Below, one piece after another: positions 30,165 to 43,149 of a stretch of 64,000 nucleotides of DNA. Origin of the DNA: Cyclina sinensis. Lineage: Eukaryota; Mollusca; Bivalvia; Venerida; Veneridae. A model generated the notes under the pieces. That model made no database searches. It was not told the DNA's origin and saw only the letters and a program-made list of their open reading frames with translations. The stretch is from NCBI GenBank assembly GCA_012932295.1, contig JAAONU010000009.1, positions 12,813,796 through 12,877,795 of the forward strand. The letters are read 5' to 3'. Every line of letters starts with the position of its first letter. The stretch's first letter is position 1. The position numbers and the translations under genes are program-made.

Positions 30165-32408
30165 GGACAAAAACCCACCAGACAAAAACCCACCCATTGA
30201 TTTTTAAATAGGAGGACAAAAACCCACCCTTATTACTTTCAAGGTGGACAAAAACCCACCTTTAATATTTCCAAGGCGGACAAAAACCCACCTTGGTTTT
30301 TTTAGGTGGAAAAAAACGCACCTGTTTATAACAACTCAATATAACATATGTACTATCTTTTATTTTTTAATTGATTTGAATACAAATTTAAAGCTAAATT
30401 GAAAATGTATAAAATGTATTAACAATACAATGGATTGCAAACATTTCAACTATAAATATCACCAAACTGAAAATAACTTGTATATTTTGACAAAAAGATA
30501 AAAGATTGATTGATCTTTAATTTAAAAAGAGGAAATTATCTAATTAAATATATTTTCTAATACAATCAATAGAACGGATTGCACACTGTATATAACATTG
30601 TTCTCCAAAAGACAAACAGCTAAATGATTCTTTAATTTGGCTTTTTTAGCTCACCTGTCACGTAGTGACAGAGTGAGCTTTTCTGATCACCTTTTGTCCG
30701 TCGTCCGTCCGTCAGTCCGTCCGTCCACAATTAGTTTGTTAACACTCTAGTGGTCACATTTTTGCCTCAATTGTCATGAAACTTGGTCAGGATGTTTGTC
30801 TCATTAATATCTCGGACGAGTTCGAACATGGGTTATCAGGGTTGGAAAACTAGGTCACAGAGCCCAAATATAGAAAAACCTTGTTAACACTCTAGAGGCT
30901 ACTTTTTCAGTCCAAATATCTTGGAAATTTGTTTGAGAGGTTCTATCAATGATTTCTAGCTCAAGTTCGAATATGGGTCATGTGGGTTCAAAAACTAGGT
31001 CGCGGAGCCCAAAAATAGAAAAATCTTGTTAACACTCTAGAGGTTACATTTTCAGTCTAAATAATCTAGAAATTTGTCAGAAAGGTTGCTTTGACGATTT
31101 CTAGGTCAAGTTCGAATAAGGGTCATCTGGGGTCAAAAACTAGGTCACAGAGCCCAAATATTGAAAATCCTTGTTAACACTCTAGAGGTAACATTTTTGG
31201 TCCAAATAATCTGAAAATTTGTCAGAAAGGTTGCTTCTATGATTTCTAGCTCAAGTTCGAATATGGGTCATCTGGGTTCAAAAACAAGGTCGCAGAGCCC
31301 AAAAATAGAAATATCTTGTTAACACTCTAGAGGTTACATTTTCAGTCCAAATAATCTGGAAATTTGTCAGAAAGGTTGCTTTGATGATTTCTAGGTCAAG
31401 TCCGAATATGGGTCATCTGGGGTCAATAACTAGGTCACAGAGCCCAAATATTGAAAATCCTTATTAACACTCTAGAGGTAACATTTTTAGCCCAAATAAT
31501 CTGGAAATTTGTCAGAAAGGTTGCTTCTATGATTTGTAGCTCAAGTTTGAATATTGGTCATCTGGGTTCAAAAACTAGGTCGCAGAGCTCTAAAATAGAA
31601 AAATCTTGTTAACACTCTAGAGGTTACATTTTCAGCTCAAATAATCTGGAAATTTGTCAGAAAGGTTGCTTTGACGATTTCTAGGTCAAGTTCGAATATG
31701 GGTCATTTTGGGTTCAAAAACTAGGTCACAGAGCCCAAATATTGAAAATCCTTGTTAACACTCTAGAGGTAACATTGTTAGCCCAAATAATCTGGAAAAT
31801 TGTCAGAAAGGTTGCTTCTATGATTTCTAGCTCAAGTTCGAATATGGGTCATCTTGGTTCAAAAACTAGGTTGCAGAGCCCAAAAATAGAAAAATCTTGT
31901 TTACACTCTAGAGGTTACATTTTCAACTCAAATAATCTGGAAATTTATCAGAAAGGTTGCCTTGAGGATTTCTAGGTCAAGTTCAAATATGGGTCCTCTG
32001 GGGAAAAAAACTAGGTCACAGAGCCCAAATATGGAAAAACTTTGTTAATACTCTAGAAGTAACATTTTCGGTACAAATAACCTAGAAATTTGTCAGAATT
32101 TCTAGGTCAGATTCGAATATGGGTCATCTGGGGTCAATTAACCAGGTCCATAGCAACTTTGTTAAAAGCAGTCATACTCAGGTGAGCGATACAGGGCCAT
32201 CATGGCCCTCTTGTTTTATTATAGTAATATCGATTAATTTTCAATAGGTGGGTTTTTATCAACCTATAAAAAAGAACAAAGTGGGGTTTTGTCCGCCTTG
32301 GAAATATTAAAGGTGGGTTTTTGTCCACCTTGAAAATAATAAAGGTGGGTTTTTGTCCTCCTATTTAAAAATCAATGGGTGGGTTTTTGTCCGGTGGGTT
32401 TTTGTCCT
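30165..32408. mobile_element. Element with compound inverted ends made of GGTGGGTTTTTGTCC
   Basis: The left end (30165-30322) has five to six copies of GGACAAAAACCCACC spaced by short AT-rich spacers. The right end (about 32245-32408) is the inverted copy, with the same spacers in mirror order (for example ATTGATTTTTAAATAGGAG and TTTAATATTTCCAAGGCG). The interior holds a dispersed repeat at 30649-32214. No transposase is seen. Confidence 0.85.
30649..32214 (+). repeat. Dispersed bivalve-type repeat with 145-bp internal units
   Basis: It begins AGCTCACCTGTCACGTAGTG, has a GTCCGTCCGTCC run, then about ten units of 145 bp (CTTGTTAACACTCTAGAGG marks each), and ends GGTGAGCGATACAGGGCCAT and ATGGCCCTCTTG. 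The same ends bound the copy at 38516-41234. It is nested in the compound-TIR element. Confidence 0.85.
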
Positions 32409-32972
32409 ACAATATACAGGGGGTCTTCTCAAAATAAAACTTCATCTGTTTTATTGGTGTCAGAAGTGGAATGAAAAGTAGATTTGTATGTGGAAGTGTA
32501 CCACCATTTTATAGAATAACTAGTTCATATATTATACTGTGATTCTTTATTTAATATTATGAAAATGCCAATTATTGATCTAATTAAAAACCCCTGAACA
32601 TGATTCCTATACATGTATTTTTGTTATAAATTTGGCTCATAGTAGGCATCCAATGCATATGGCAGTCTTAATACTGGTATGCCATTGTTCGGTAAAAATT
32701 GTTTCTTGTACTCTGGAACATGTTCTGTTAGTGTTTTTGCTTTTCAATCAGGAGTAATATGTAAAAGGCATTTTAAAAAATGTGGACTAAAAATGACTTT
32801 TTAGTATTATAATTCCCCTAAGATAAACAGGACATGGTGGAGAATCTAAAGTTTTGATTGATTTAGACTGATGGATAGTGAAATTTGACATGTATACCTA
32901 TATAAGTGATAATTTCAAGGACAATTTTCCATATATATGAGGTGGAGTTACTTCCTCTTTTAAAATTCCAAA

Positions 32973-33584
32973 ATGGTTAATTCGATCAACCCGTTTTTTG
33001 GCTTACCTAATGAAACCAATCCATCTATTGAGATTATAGACCCTAATGAGGTACTATTCAGAGGTCATTCAGCTGCTGAAAATGATGTTGAAGCCCTTCT
33101 ATTGACAAGTATACCAGCTGCACCAGCTAGAGAACTGTTCTGTCATGTCACTTTGGCTTCAGCTATGGCCTACTTACCAATGACTACAAAACTTTTCAGA
33201 ACTTTTATTGAAAATTAAGAAACATTTTTATCTGAGTTTGAGGCACATATAATGCTTATGGGTATTCCACCAGAGAACCCGAAGTATCTGGCAGGATTCA
33301 GGATGCGACTTAAAGGCCCTGCCTTTACATGGTACATTTCTCTAGAAGAAACAGACTCAGCCTTATTGTGGTTATTATCAAAACAGACATTCTTAGCTGA
33401 GTTCAAACAGATGCTGGCTGCACTAACTGCAGAAGAATCAACGTTTTCACATATGACATTACGTCCTGGTCAAGCATTAGAAGTGTTCTATACTACACTC
33501 CAGGATGTTGGGAGACAACTACAAAAGTCCAAAAGAGAACTCATTCATTGTTTTGTTGAAGGTCAAAACCTAGTTCAGCTTTGA
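32973..33584 (+). pseudogene. Retrotransposon gag-like fragment with an in-frame stop
   Basis: One continuous frame of about 200 codons, broken by a single TAA at 33216-33218, resembles the capsid region of LTR-retrotransposon gag proteins. Downstream of the stop are FRMRLKGPAFTWY and FLAEFKQM, then PGQALEVFYTTLQDVGRQL, the usual order of such domains. No zinc knuckle, protease, reverse transcriptase or LTR is seen, and the frame decays after 33584. It is a remnant; similarity to domesticated gag genes cannot be excluded by eye, but the stop argues against function. Confidence 0.65.
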
Positions 33585-33639
33585 GGTTGCCTATTCTTGA
33601 TAGTGTTGATTTCATAGATAATGTTTTATGTGTTGAAAT

Positions 33640-36600
33640 TGATTTTTTATAACTGCCATTGATTATGCTTTAAAGTTACATTGCCATTGATTATGCCATA
33701 GAGTTATGTTGCCCAATTTGCCATTCATTATTCCAAAGTTACATTGCTATTGATGATGTCATAGATTCTACTGATGTTGATGGTGCTATACTTTTCATTG
33801 CTAATGATGATGTCATAGATTCCACTGCAGTTGATGGTGCTATACTTTTCATTGCTATTGATGATGTCATAGATTCCACTGCTGTTGATGGTGCTATACT
33901 TTTCATTGCTATTGATAATGTCATAGATTCCACTGTTGTTGATGGTTTTATACTTTCCATTGCTATTAATGACGTCATAGATTTAACTACTGTTGATGGT
34001 GCTATACTTTTCATTTCTATTAATGTTGTTATAGATTCCACTGCTGTTGATGGTGCTATCATAGATTCCACTGCTGTTGATGTTGCTATACTTTTCATTG
34101 CTATTGATGATGTCATAGATTCCACTGCTGTTGATGGTGCTATACTTTTCATTGCTATTGATGATGTCATAGATTCCACTGTTGTTGATGGTTTTATACT
34201 TTTCATTTCTATTAATGATGTCATAGATTCCACTGTTGTTGATGGTGCTATACTTTTCATTGCTATTGATGATGTCATAGATTCCACTGCTGTTGATGGT
34301 GATATACTTTTCATTTCTATTAATGTTGTTATAGATTCCACTGCTGTTGATGGTGCTATCATAGATTCCACTGCTGTTGATGTTGCTATACTTTTCATTG
34401 CTATTGATGATGTCATAGATTCCACTGCTGTTGATGGTGCTATACTTTTCATTGCTATTGATGATGTCATAGATTCCACTGCTGTTGATGGGGCTATACT
34501 TTTCATTGCTATTGATGATGTCATAGATTCCACTGTTGTTGATAATTTTATACTTTTCATTTCTATTAATGATGTCATAGATTCCACTGCTGTTGATGGT
34601 GATATACTTTTCATTTCTATTAATGTTGTTATAGATTCCACTGCTGTTGATGGTGCTATCATAGATTCCACTACTGTTGATGGTGCTATACTTTTCATTT
34701 CTATTAATGTTGTTATATATTCCACTGCTGTTGATGGTGCTATCATAGATTCCACTGCTGTTGATGGTGCTATACTTTTCATTGCTATTGATGATGTCAT
34801 AGATTCCACTGCTGTTGATGGGGCTATACTTTTCATTGCTATTGATGATGTCATAGATTCCACTGCTGTTGATGGTGCTATACTTTTCATTGCTATTGAT
34901 GATGTCATAGATTCCACTGTTGTTGATGGTTTTATACTTTCCATTGCTATTAATGACGTCATAGATTTAACTACTGTTGATGGTGCTATACTTTTCATTT
35001 CTATTAATGTTGTTATAGATTCCACTGCTGTTGATGGTGCTATCATAGATTCCACTGCTGTTGATGGTGATATCATAGATTCCACTGCTGTTGATGGTGC
35101 TATCATAGATTCCACTGTTGTTGATGGTGCTATACTTTTCATTGCTATTGATGATGTCATAGATTCCACTGCTGTTGATGGTGCTATACTTTTCATTGCT
35201 ATTGATAATGTCATAGATTCCACTGTTGTTGATGGTTTTATACTTTCCCTTGCTATTAATGACGTCATAGATTTAACTACTGTTGATGGTGCTATACTTT
35301 TCATTTCTATTAATGTTGTTATAGATTCCACTGCTGTTGATGGTGCTATCATAGATTCCACTGCTGTTGATGTTGCTATACTTTTCATTGCTATTGATGA
35401 TATCATAGATTCCACTGCTGTTGATGGTGCTATACTTTTCATTGCTATTGATGATGTCATAGATTCCACTGTTGTTGATGGTTTTATACTTTTCATTTCT
35501 ATTAATGATGTCATAGATTCCACTGTTGTTGATGGTGCTATACTTTCATTGCTATTGATGATGTCATAGATTCCACTGCTGTTGATGGTGATATACTTTT
35601 CATTTCTATTAATGTTGTTATAGATTCCACTGCTGTTGATGGTGCTATCATAGATTCCACTGCTGTTGATGTTGCTATACTTTTCATTGCTATTGATGAT
35701 GTCATAGATTCCACTGCTGTTGATGGTGCTATACTTTTCATTGCTATTGATGATGTCATAGATTCCACTGCTGTTGATGGGGCTATACTTTTCATTGCTA
35801 TTGATGATGTCATAGATTCCACTGTTGTTGATAATTTTATACTTTTCATTTCTATTAATGATGTCATAGATTCCACTGCTGTTGATGGTGATATACTTTT
35901 CATTTCTATTAATGTTGTTATAGATTCCACTGCTGTTGATGGTGCTATCATAGATTCCACTACTGTTGATGGTGCTATACTTTTCATTTCTATTAATGTT
36001 GTTATAGATTCCACTGCTGTTGATGGTGCTATCATAGATTCCACTGCTGTTGATGGTGCTATACTTTTCATTGCTATTGATGATGTCATAGATTCCACTG
36101 CTGTTGATGGGGCTATACTTTTCATTGCTATTGATGATGTCATAGATTCCACTGCTGTTGATGGTGCTATACTTTTCATTGCTATTGATGATGTCATAGA
36201 TTCCACTGTTGTTGATGGTTTTATACTTTCCATTGCTATTAATGACGTCATAGATTTAACTACTGTTGATGGTGCTATACTTTTCATTTCTATTAATGTT
36301 GTTATAGATTCCACTGCTGTTGATGGTGCTATCATAGATTCCACTGCTGTTGATGGTGCTATCATAGATTCCACTGCTGTTGATGGTGCTATCATAGATT
36401 CCACTGTTGTTGATGGTGCTATACTTTTCATTGCTATTGATGATGTCATAGATTCCACTACTGTTTATGGTGCTAAACATTTCATTGCTATTAATGATGT
36501 CATAGATTTCATTGCTGTTGATAATGCTGTACTTTTCATTGCTATAGATGATGTCATATATTCCAATACTCTTGATAGTGCTATACTTTCACTGCTGTTG

Positions 36601-36905
36601 ATGGTGCTGTACTTTTCATTGCTATTAATGATGTCATAGATTCCATTGCTATTAATGATGTCAAAGATTCCATTGCTGTTGATGGTGCAATACTTTTTAT
36701 TGCTATTAATGATGTCATAGATTCCATTTCTGTTGATGGTGCTATACTTTTCATTGCTATTAATGATGTCATAGATTCCATTGCTATTGACAATGTCATA
36801 GATTCCACTGCTGTTGATGATGCTGTACTTTTCATTGCTATTAATGATGTCATAGATTCCATTGCTGTTGATGGTGCTATACTTTTCATTGCTATTAATG
36901 ATGTC
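33640..36905. repeat. 54-bp minisatellite with 30-bp subunits and a 1.29-kb higher-order repeat
   Basis: The basic unit is GATGATGTCATAGATTCCAC, TGCTGTTGATGGTGCTATAC, TTTTCATTGCTATT (54 bp); shortened 30-bp units (ATAGATTCCACTGCTGTTG...) are interspersed. Because unit lengths are multiples of three and lack stops, long frames are open: 594 and 306 codons on the minus strand with the 18-residue period ESMTSSIAMKSIAPSTAV. Marker variants recur 1289-1290 bp apart (33971/35261, 34541/35830, 34955/36244). I do not call it a gene. Confidence 0.95.
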
Positions 36906-38221
36906 CTAGTTTTATTACCATTTCTGATGTCATAGTTTTATCATCTGTTATGATATTTCATTGATTTTCATACTTTATAATATTTATACACATATTGTTT
37001 AGTAAAGTAATTTCATACTTTCATTTCCTTAAAAAAAATTCTCAATTTTGCACAAGTCTGCCATTAATCTTAAGTATCTTTCACCTCATTGTCAACATTC
37101 TCATTTCACATTAGTTAAATTCTTTCAGATAAAGTTCTCATAAAGTTAAACATACTATATCTGGATAGTTTAGTATTTTACAAAATGTAGATCATGTAAC
37201 ATCAGTCATGTTTTTTTACCCCTTACAATATCACTTACTCTACAGACATTATGTAATTTGCTTAGGAGACATGTTAATAGTTATGGATTTTGACATATAT
37301 TGCTTGACTTACTATATTGCATTGTAGTTTGTCAGAAATTTCCTATTTCATGTGATTTCCTTTGATTATTGCCATTTTGAACTATGACATTTTGTTTCAT
37401 ATTGTAAATCATGGTCATAGATTTGACATAATTATGCTGACAATTCCTTACCATGATTTCAAGGTATGTTTGTCCACTTTTGATCTCTTTAATTGTTTTA
37501 TATAATGTTGTACATTTGATTTGCAGCATTTTGATTGATACATGTACCCTGGTAGTTGAAAAATAATTACAGGCATAAAAATTAACCTTTTTTTGCTAAG
37601 AGGGATAACTCTTGAGAGCTTATTCACTTCAATGATACCCTTTCAAAGTGAAGAATTCATGACTTGTTTCCCTTTCATTATATTCAAAGTTTTTGCTCAT
37701 AACATGGGTTCTATAATTTGTATAAAATACTTGAATATAAGATGTTTGAAAAATCTTCAATTCAGAATCTTATTGCGTCTGATGTTTGCTCAACAGTCGA
37801 CCCACTGCCGAATTACTCAGGTGAGCAATTCAGGGACTTCAAGCTGTCTTGTTTTCAGTTATATTCTGTACAGTTTCCTTATATTATCCCCAGTATACTA
37901 ATAAATTATCCTCCTGCAGAATTGCATGCATTAGTGATAAAACTGTGCTGTATGATAAAGCAAGATGTGTGGCCAAATTTGATAAATGAAAGTTTCTTGG
38001 AAGTGGATAAAAGAAATTCTGTTATAAGACAAGATTAGTAATTTGCTTTGGTGACAACATTTACTGGTAAATTTGTTGGGTGCCTTTAATGCCTAGTGTT
38101 TGATAATGACAATATGGTGTGTTACATTTCTTATGGCTTTTGAAGGAAAATAAGTGTTACTAAATCAATATTGTATAAATTTTTGTACTCTTTTCAAAAA
38201 TAAGCTTTTAAATACATAAAT
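36906..38221. other. AT-rich DNA, nothing recognised
   Basis: Small open frames exist at 37593-38038 but show no family resemblance or splice context that I can support. Confidence 0.45.
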
Positions 38222-38360
38222 TGTACCGTACGAACATGAAAGTCCGTAACAAAGATGCAGTGCATCTTAGAATACACAACCCGGAGCGGGAATTGAACCC
38301 TGATCTCCCACGTGACACGCCAACACTGAGCCAAAGAATCGATTCTTTCATGTTCGTAAG
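38222..38360 (-). repeat. tRNA-derived SINE copy
   Basis: On the minus strand a TTGGCTCAGTGTTGGCGTG box A-like segment is followed by GGGTTCAATTCCC, a box B match, then GTATTCTAAGATGCACTGCA and TCTTTGTTACGGACTT. The ends carry CGAACATGAAAG/CTTTCATGTTCG. Related copies lie at 48560 and 48885. Confidence 0.7.
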
Positions 38361-38515
38361 ATGTAACAAAGTGTAGTTGAAATTGAAAATAATTCTGACT
38401 TTTTTCATTTTAATAAGATCAGTGTGTATCAAAGTTATTCTTGAAATACTTACTAAATAATGTTTAATAAAAAAAAATTATGTACTTCAATAAATGGATA
38501 ACAAACAAAATTTTT

Positions 38516-41234
38516 TTAGCTCACCTGAGCATGCTCATATGAGCTTTAAGGATCCTTGATTGTCCGGCGTCCGTCCGTCCGTCCGTCCGTCGTCCACAAT
38601 TCATTCAAACGACATCTCCTCTGAAACCACTGGGCAAAATTGAATGAAACTTGCCTAGAATGTTCCTTGCATGAAGCTCTACCAAGTTTGTTCAAATGGT
38701 TCCGGTTCATTGCATTTCTGGGTCACATGAGCTAAAAACAGATTTTAAAAGTTGGATCTTTAAAAATCTTCTTGTCAGAAACCACAAGGCCTGGAGCTTT
38801 GATATTTGGTATAAAGCATCATCTAGTGGACCTCTACCAAGTTTGTTCAAATCATGGCCTCTGGGTCAAAAATGGCCCCGCCCCAGGGGTAACTTGTTTT
38901 ACATAGAGTTATATAGGAAAAACTTTAAAAATCTTCTTGTCAGAAACCGTAAGGCATAGAGCTAAGATATTTAGTGTGAAGCATTGTCTAGTGGACCTCT
39001 ACCAAGTTTGTTCAAATCATGGCCTCTGGGTCAAAAATGGCCCCGCTCCAGGGGTAACTTGTTTTACATAGAGTTATATAGGAAAAACTTTAAAAATCTT
39101 CTTGTCAGAAACCGTAAGGCATAGAGCTAAGATATTTAGTGTGAAGCATTGTCTAGTGGACCTCTACCAAGTTTGTTCAAATCATGGCCTCTGGGTCAAA
39201 AATGGCCCTGCCCCAGGGGTAACTTGTTTTACATAGAGTTATATAGGAAAAACTTCGAAAATCTTCTTGTCTGAAACCACAAGGCCCTGAGCCTTAAGAT
39301 TTAGTATGTAGCATTGTCTAGTGGACCTCTACCAAGTTTGTTCAAATCATGGCCTCTGGGTCAAAAATGGCCCCGCCCCAGGGGTAACTTGTTTTACATA
39401 GAGTTATATAGGAAAAACTTTAAAAATCTTCTTGTCAGAAACCGTAAGGCATAGAGCTTAGATATTTGGTATGTAGCATTTTCTAGTGGACTCCTACCAA
39501 GTTGGTTCAAATTATAGCTCTGGGGTCAAATTTGGCCCAACCCTGGGGTCATTGGTTTTACATAGGCTTATATAGGAAAAACTTCGAAAATCTTCTTGTC
39601 TGAAACCACAAGGCCCTGAGCCTTAAGATTTAGTATGTAGCATTGTCTAGTGGACCTCTACCAAGTTTGTTCCAATTATACCCCTGGAGTCAAATATGGC
39701 CCCCCCCCCCCCCGGGGTCATTTGTTTTACATAGGCTTATATAGTGAAAACTTTGAAAATCTTCTTGTAGAAGGAGAAGTAACATTTTCAGTCCAAATAA
39801 TCTGGAAATTTGTCAGACAGGTTGTTTCTATGATTTCTAGCTCAAGTTCGAATATGGGTCATCTTGGTTCAGAAACTAGGTCACAGAGCCCAAAAATAGA
39901 AAAACCTTGTTAACAATCTAGAGGTTACATTTTCAGTCCAAATATCCTGGAAATTTGTCAGAAAGGTTGTTTTGATGATTTTTAGCTTAAGTTCAAAATT
40001 GGGTCATCTTGGGTCAAAAACTAGGTCAGAGAGCAAATATGGAAAAACCTTGTTAACACTCTAGAGGTAACATTTTCAGTCCAAATAACCTGGAATCTGT
40101 CAGAAAGGTTGTTTCAATGATTTCTAGGTTAAATTTGAATATGTGTCATCTGAAATCAAAAACTAGGTCACAGAGCCAAAAAATAGAAAAAAACTTGTTA
40201 ACACTCTAGAAGCTACTTTTCAGTCCAAATATTCTCGAAATTTGTCAGAAAAAATGGTTTAATGATTTCTAGCTCAGATTCGAATAAAGGTCATCTGGGG
40301 TCAAAAACTAGGTCACAGACCCCAAATATGGAAAAACCTTGTTTACATGCATTGGGGTAACATTTTCAGTTCAAATAACCTTGAAATTTGTCAGAAAGAT
40401 TGTTTTAATGATTTCTAACTCAGTTTTGAATATGGGTTATGTAGGGTCAAAAACTAGGACACAGGGCCAAAAAGTAGAAAATACTTGTTAATGCTCTAGA
40501 GGTTACATTTTCAGTCCAAATGTCCTTGAAATTTGTCAGAAAGGTTGTTTCAATGATTTCTAGCCTAGATTAGGATATCGGTCATCTGGGATCAAAAACT
40601 AGGTCACAGAGCCCTAAAATGTAAAAACCATTTTAACACTCCAGAGGTTACATTTTCAGTCCAAATATCCTGGAAATTTGTCAGACAGTATGTTTTGATG
40701 ATTTCTAGCTCAAGTACTAATATGAGTCATCTTTGGTCAAAAACTAGGTCACAGAGACCAAATATGTAAAAAAACCTTGTTAACACTCTAGAGGCTACAC
40801 TTTTAGTCCAAATAACCTGACAATTTGTCAGAAAGGTTGCTTCTATGATTTCCAGCTCAACTTTGAATATGGGTCATGTGGGGTCAAAAACTAAGTCACA
40901 GAGCCTAAATATCGAAAAACTTTCAGTCCAAATAACCTTGAAATTTGTCAGAAAGATTGTTTCAATAATTTCTTGGCCAAGTTTGAATATGGATCATCTG
41001 GGGTCAAAAACTAGGTCACAGAGCCCAAATATGGAAAAACCTTGTTAACACTCTAGAGGCTACACTTTCAGTACAAATAACCTTGAAATTTGTCAGAAAG
41101 ATTGTTTCAATAATTTCTAGGCCAAGTTTGAATATGGGTCATCTGGGGTCAATTAACCAGGTCCATAGCAACTTTGTTAAAAGCAGTCATATTCAGGTGA
41201 GCGATATAGGGCCATCATGGCCCTCTTGTTTGTA
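38516..41234 (+). repeat. Second copy of the dispersed AGCTCACC...GGTGAGC repeat
   Basis: The ends match the copy at 30649. The first half (38770-39750) has units of about 165 bp with CTCTACCAAGTTTGTTCAAAT; the second half (39780-41170) has the 145-bp type units. It is therefore a mosaic of two repeat subfamilies, joined near 39770. A run of C follows 39696. Confidence 0.8.
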
Positions 41235-43149
41235 ATATTTAATTGTATTAAGCAGCAAAATTTATTAAGCTTTTCTTTAATCTTATATTAATTCTTGTTA
41301 AAACTGAGTTATTCAAGCCTTTACTATGACATGTTTTCATACTTTCCATGTTTACTTTGAATCATTTTAAGTTGTTTTTTTTAAACACAACTTATTACTT
41401 TACTCTTTATGTCTTTGCACTTCTCTTGTATACATGATTACTGTCATCAGCTGTAAGTCTGAAACCTTTCACATAACACTTTTCTCAAAATGCCATAACC
41501 TCATTAGTAAGTAACTTAAACATTCTCAGTCTGTCACTTTATTACCATGTTTTTATTATACTGATTAGAACAGAACAAATAATGAGGGACATTCCTGATA
41601 ACAAATTACCTGCCTTACTCAGATAACATCAAAGGTAGACTAAATAGCTTATTGGTCCTTTTAGTTGGAATCCTCTGACTTTACCCTTGTTTCTATTTGT
41701 GATGGTCTTGGCTTTTAGTTGTTAAAATTGTCACTTATATGTTAAATGAAAAGTTAGGATTATCAAACAAACAAAGATAATGGTGTTAACAAAACATGTT
41801 GCTAAATTTAATGTGTAATCTGACAACCACTGCTGCAAATAATTAGGCTTAATTATCACCATACCAAAAGAGAAAATAGCGATAAAAGCAGAGAAATCCA
41901 AATGGAAAGACCAGTGTAATATAAGAGAGTATTCAGAGTAGATAATCCATTAATGTCCCCCATTATTAATTTAGATGTGTACAATGTACATTGTCATGTT
42001 ATACACATATATACGATGAATAAACATGGTAATGCATAGGTAACAAACACCAGTGTGAGAGATAAAAGAACATAGTAAGGCAAACAAAATTAGACAAACA
42101 AACATACAAAATTGGGCAACAAGACAACAAACCTGAACAGACAAAATTACATATTTTAGATAGAAAGACACATTGAAACAAAAAGTTTTATGAGACAATA
42201 AGTTGTATGAGGATGAACCGTCAATTTTCTGCATTTAATATTGTTTGAGGTAAGGCCAAAGCTTCTTTTATATATATTGAATTTTTTAAAAAGTCTTCTT
42301 CGTTTCTTGACTTTAACATTTGTAAAAATTTGTACACAGATGTAGATTTATATGATTGTCACCAGAAGCAAAGTTCTGTTTCCATGCTCTGTTTTACACA
42401 TACAGTTTTTATATTCTCTCTCCTCACTTAGTGTTATCCAGTTAATTTATACTATATTCTGTTCTGTTTATGCTGGAATTCCCACATTTCTTTATTTTGG
42501 ATATCTGTGTTGAAAAATTCACCTTCTTATTTGAACTGTATACATAAACTTTGTTAATAAAAAAGAATAGCAAAATACTGATTGGACTTAGTGAACAAAT
42601 TTCTATCAAATACCACTTAAGTGACAATTCCTTGGTCATACTAATTTCCTTACAAAATGCAGGTAGAAATGAATACTTTATTGTATATGTTTACCTGTTT
42701 TAGTGAAACATAAAAAAAAATTGGCAGCACTTAAATGCACTTAATTGTCATAGAATTCCAAATCTCATTAATTAAAAGTGACTGCTTCAGGATTCATAGC
42801 CTTACTGCATCAAGGACTCGGAGTTTTCTCAATAACATTATAGATTTTGTCAGTTTCTGCAGGTTTTCATTGTCATGGCATTTAATCAATAGGTAAAACA
42901 CAATGAGATCAGTGCTGTAGGAATCAAGAATTTTTCAGAGAGGTGTCTGACTAGTTATGATAGAAAACTTATTTTAAAATCAGTATTTATGCAAAATAAT
43001 ATATATTTATTGAAGAAGAAATAAAAAAGAAAGCATTAGTGCATCAGACATTTGTTTACTATTGGACAGATTTGCAATATTGCAAAAAATGCTGAGGGGA
43101 CTGAGACAATATCCATCGTGCTTTTGGAAAAAGAGAATGAAATTGTTTT
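41235..43149. other. AT-rich DNA upstream of the IP3 3-kinase exons
   Basis: No exon or repeat with clear ends was seen. A promoter for the long isoform could lie here but nothing specific is visible. Confidence 0.45.

Noticed and set aside
33739..36458. Two long minus-strand frames (594 and 306 codons) as a repetitive protein
   Set aside because: They are the direct result of a 54/30-bp minisatellite with unit lengths divisible by three. Other frames are open too, no flanking unique coding sequence exists, and a single base loss near 35545 breaks the frame.
38222..38360. A functional tRNA gene
   Set aside because: Box A and B are present but no cloverleaf with paired acceptor stem can be drawn, and related copies occur nearby, so it is a SINE.
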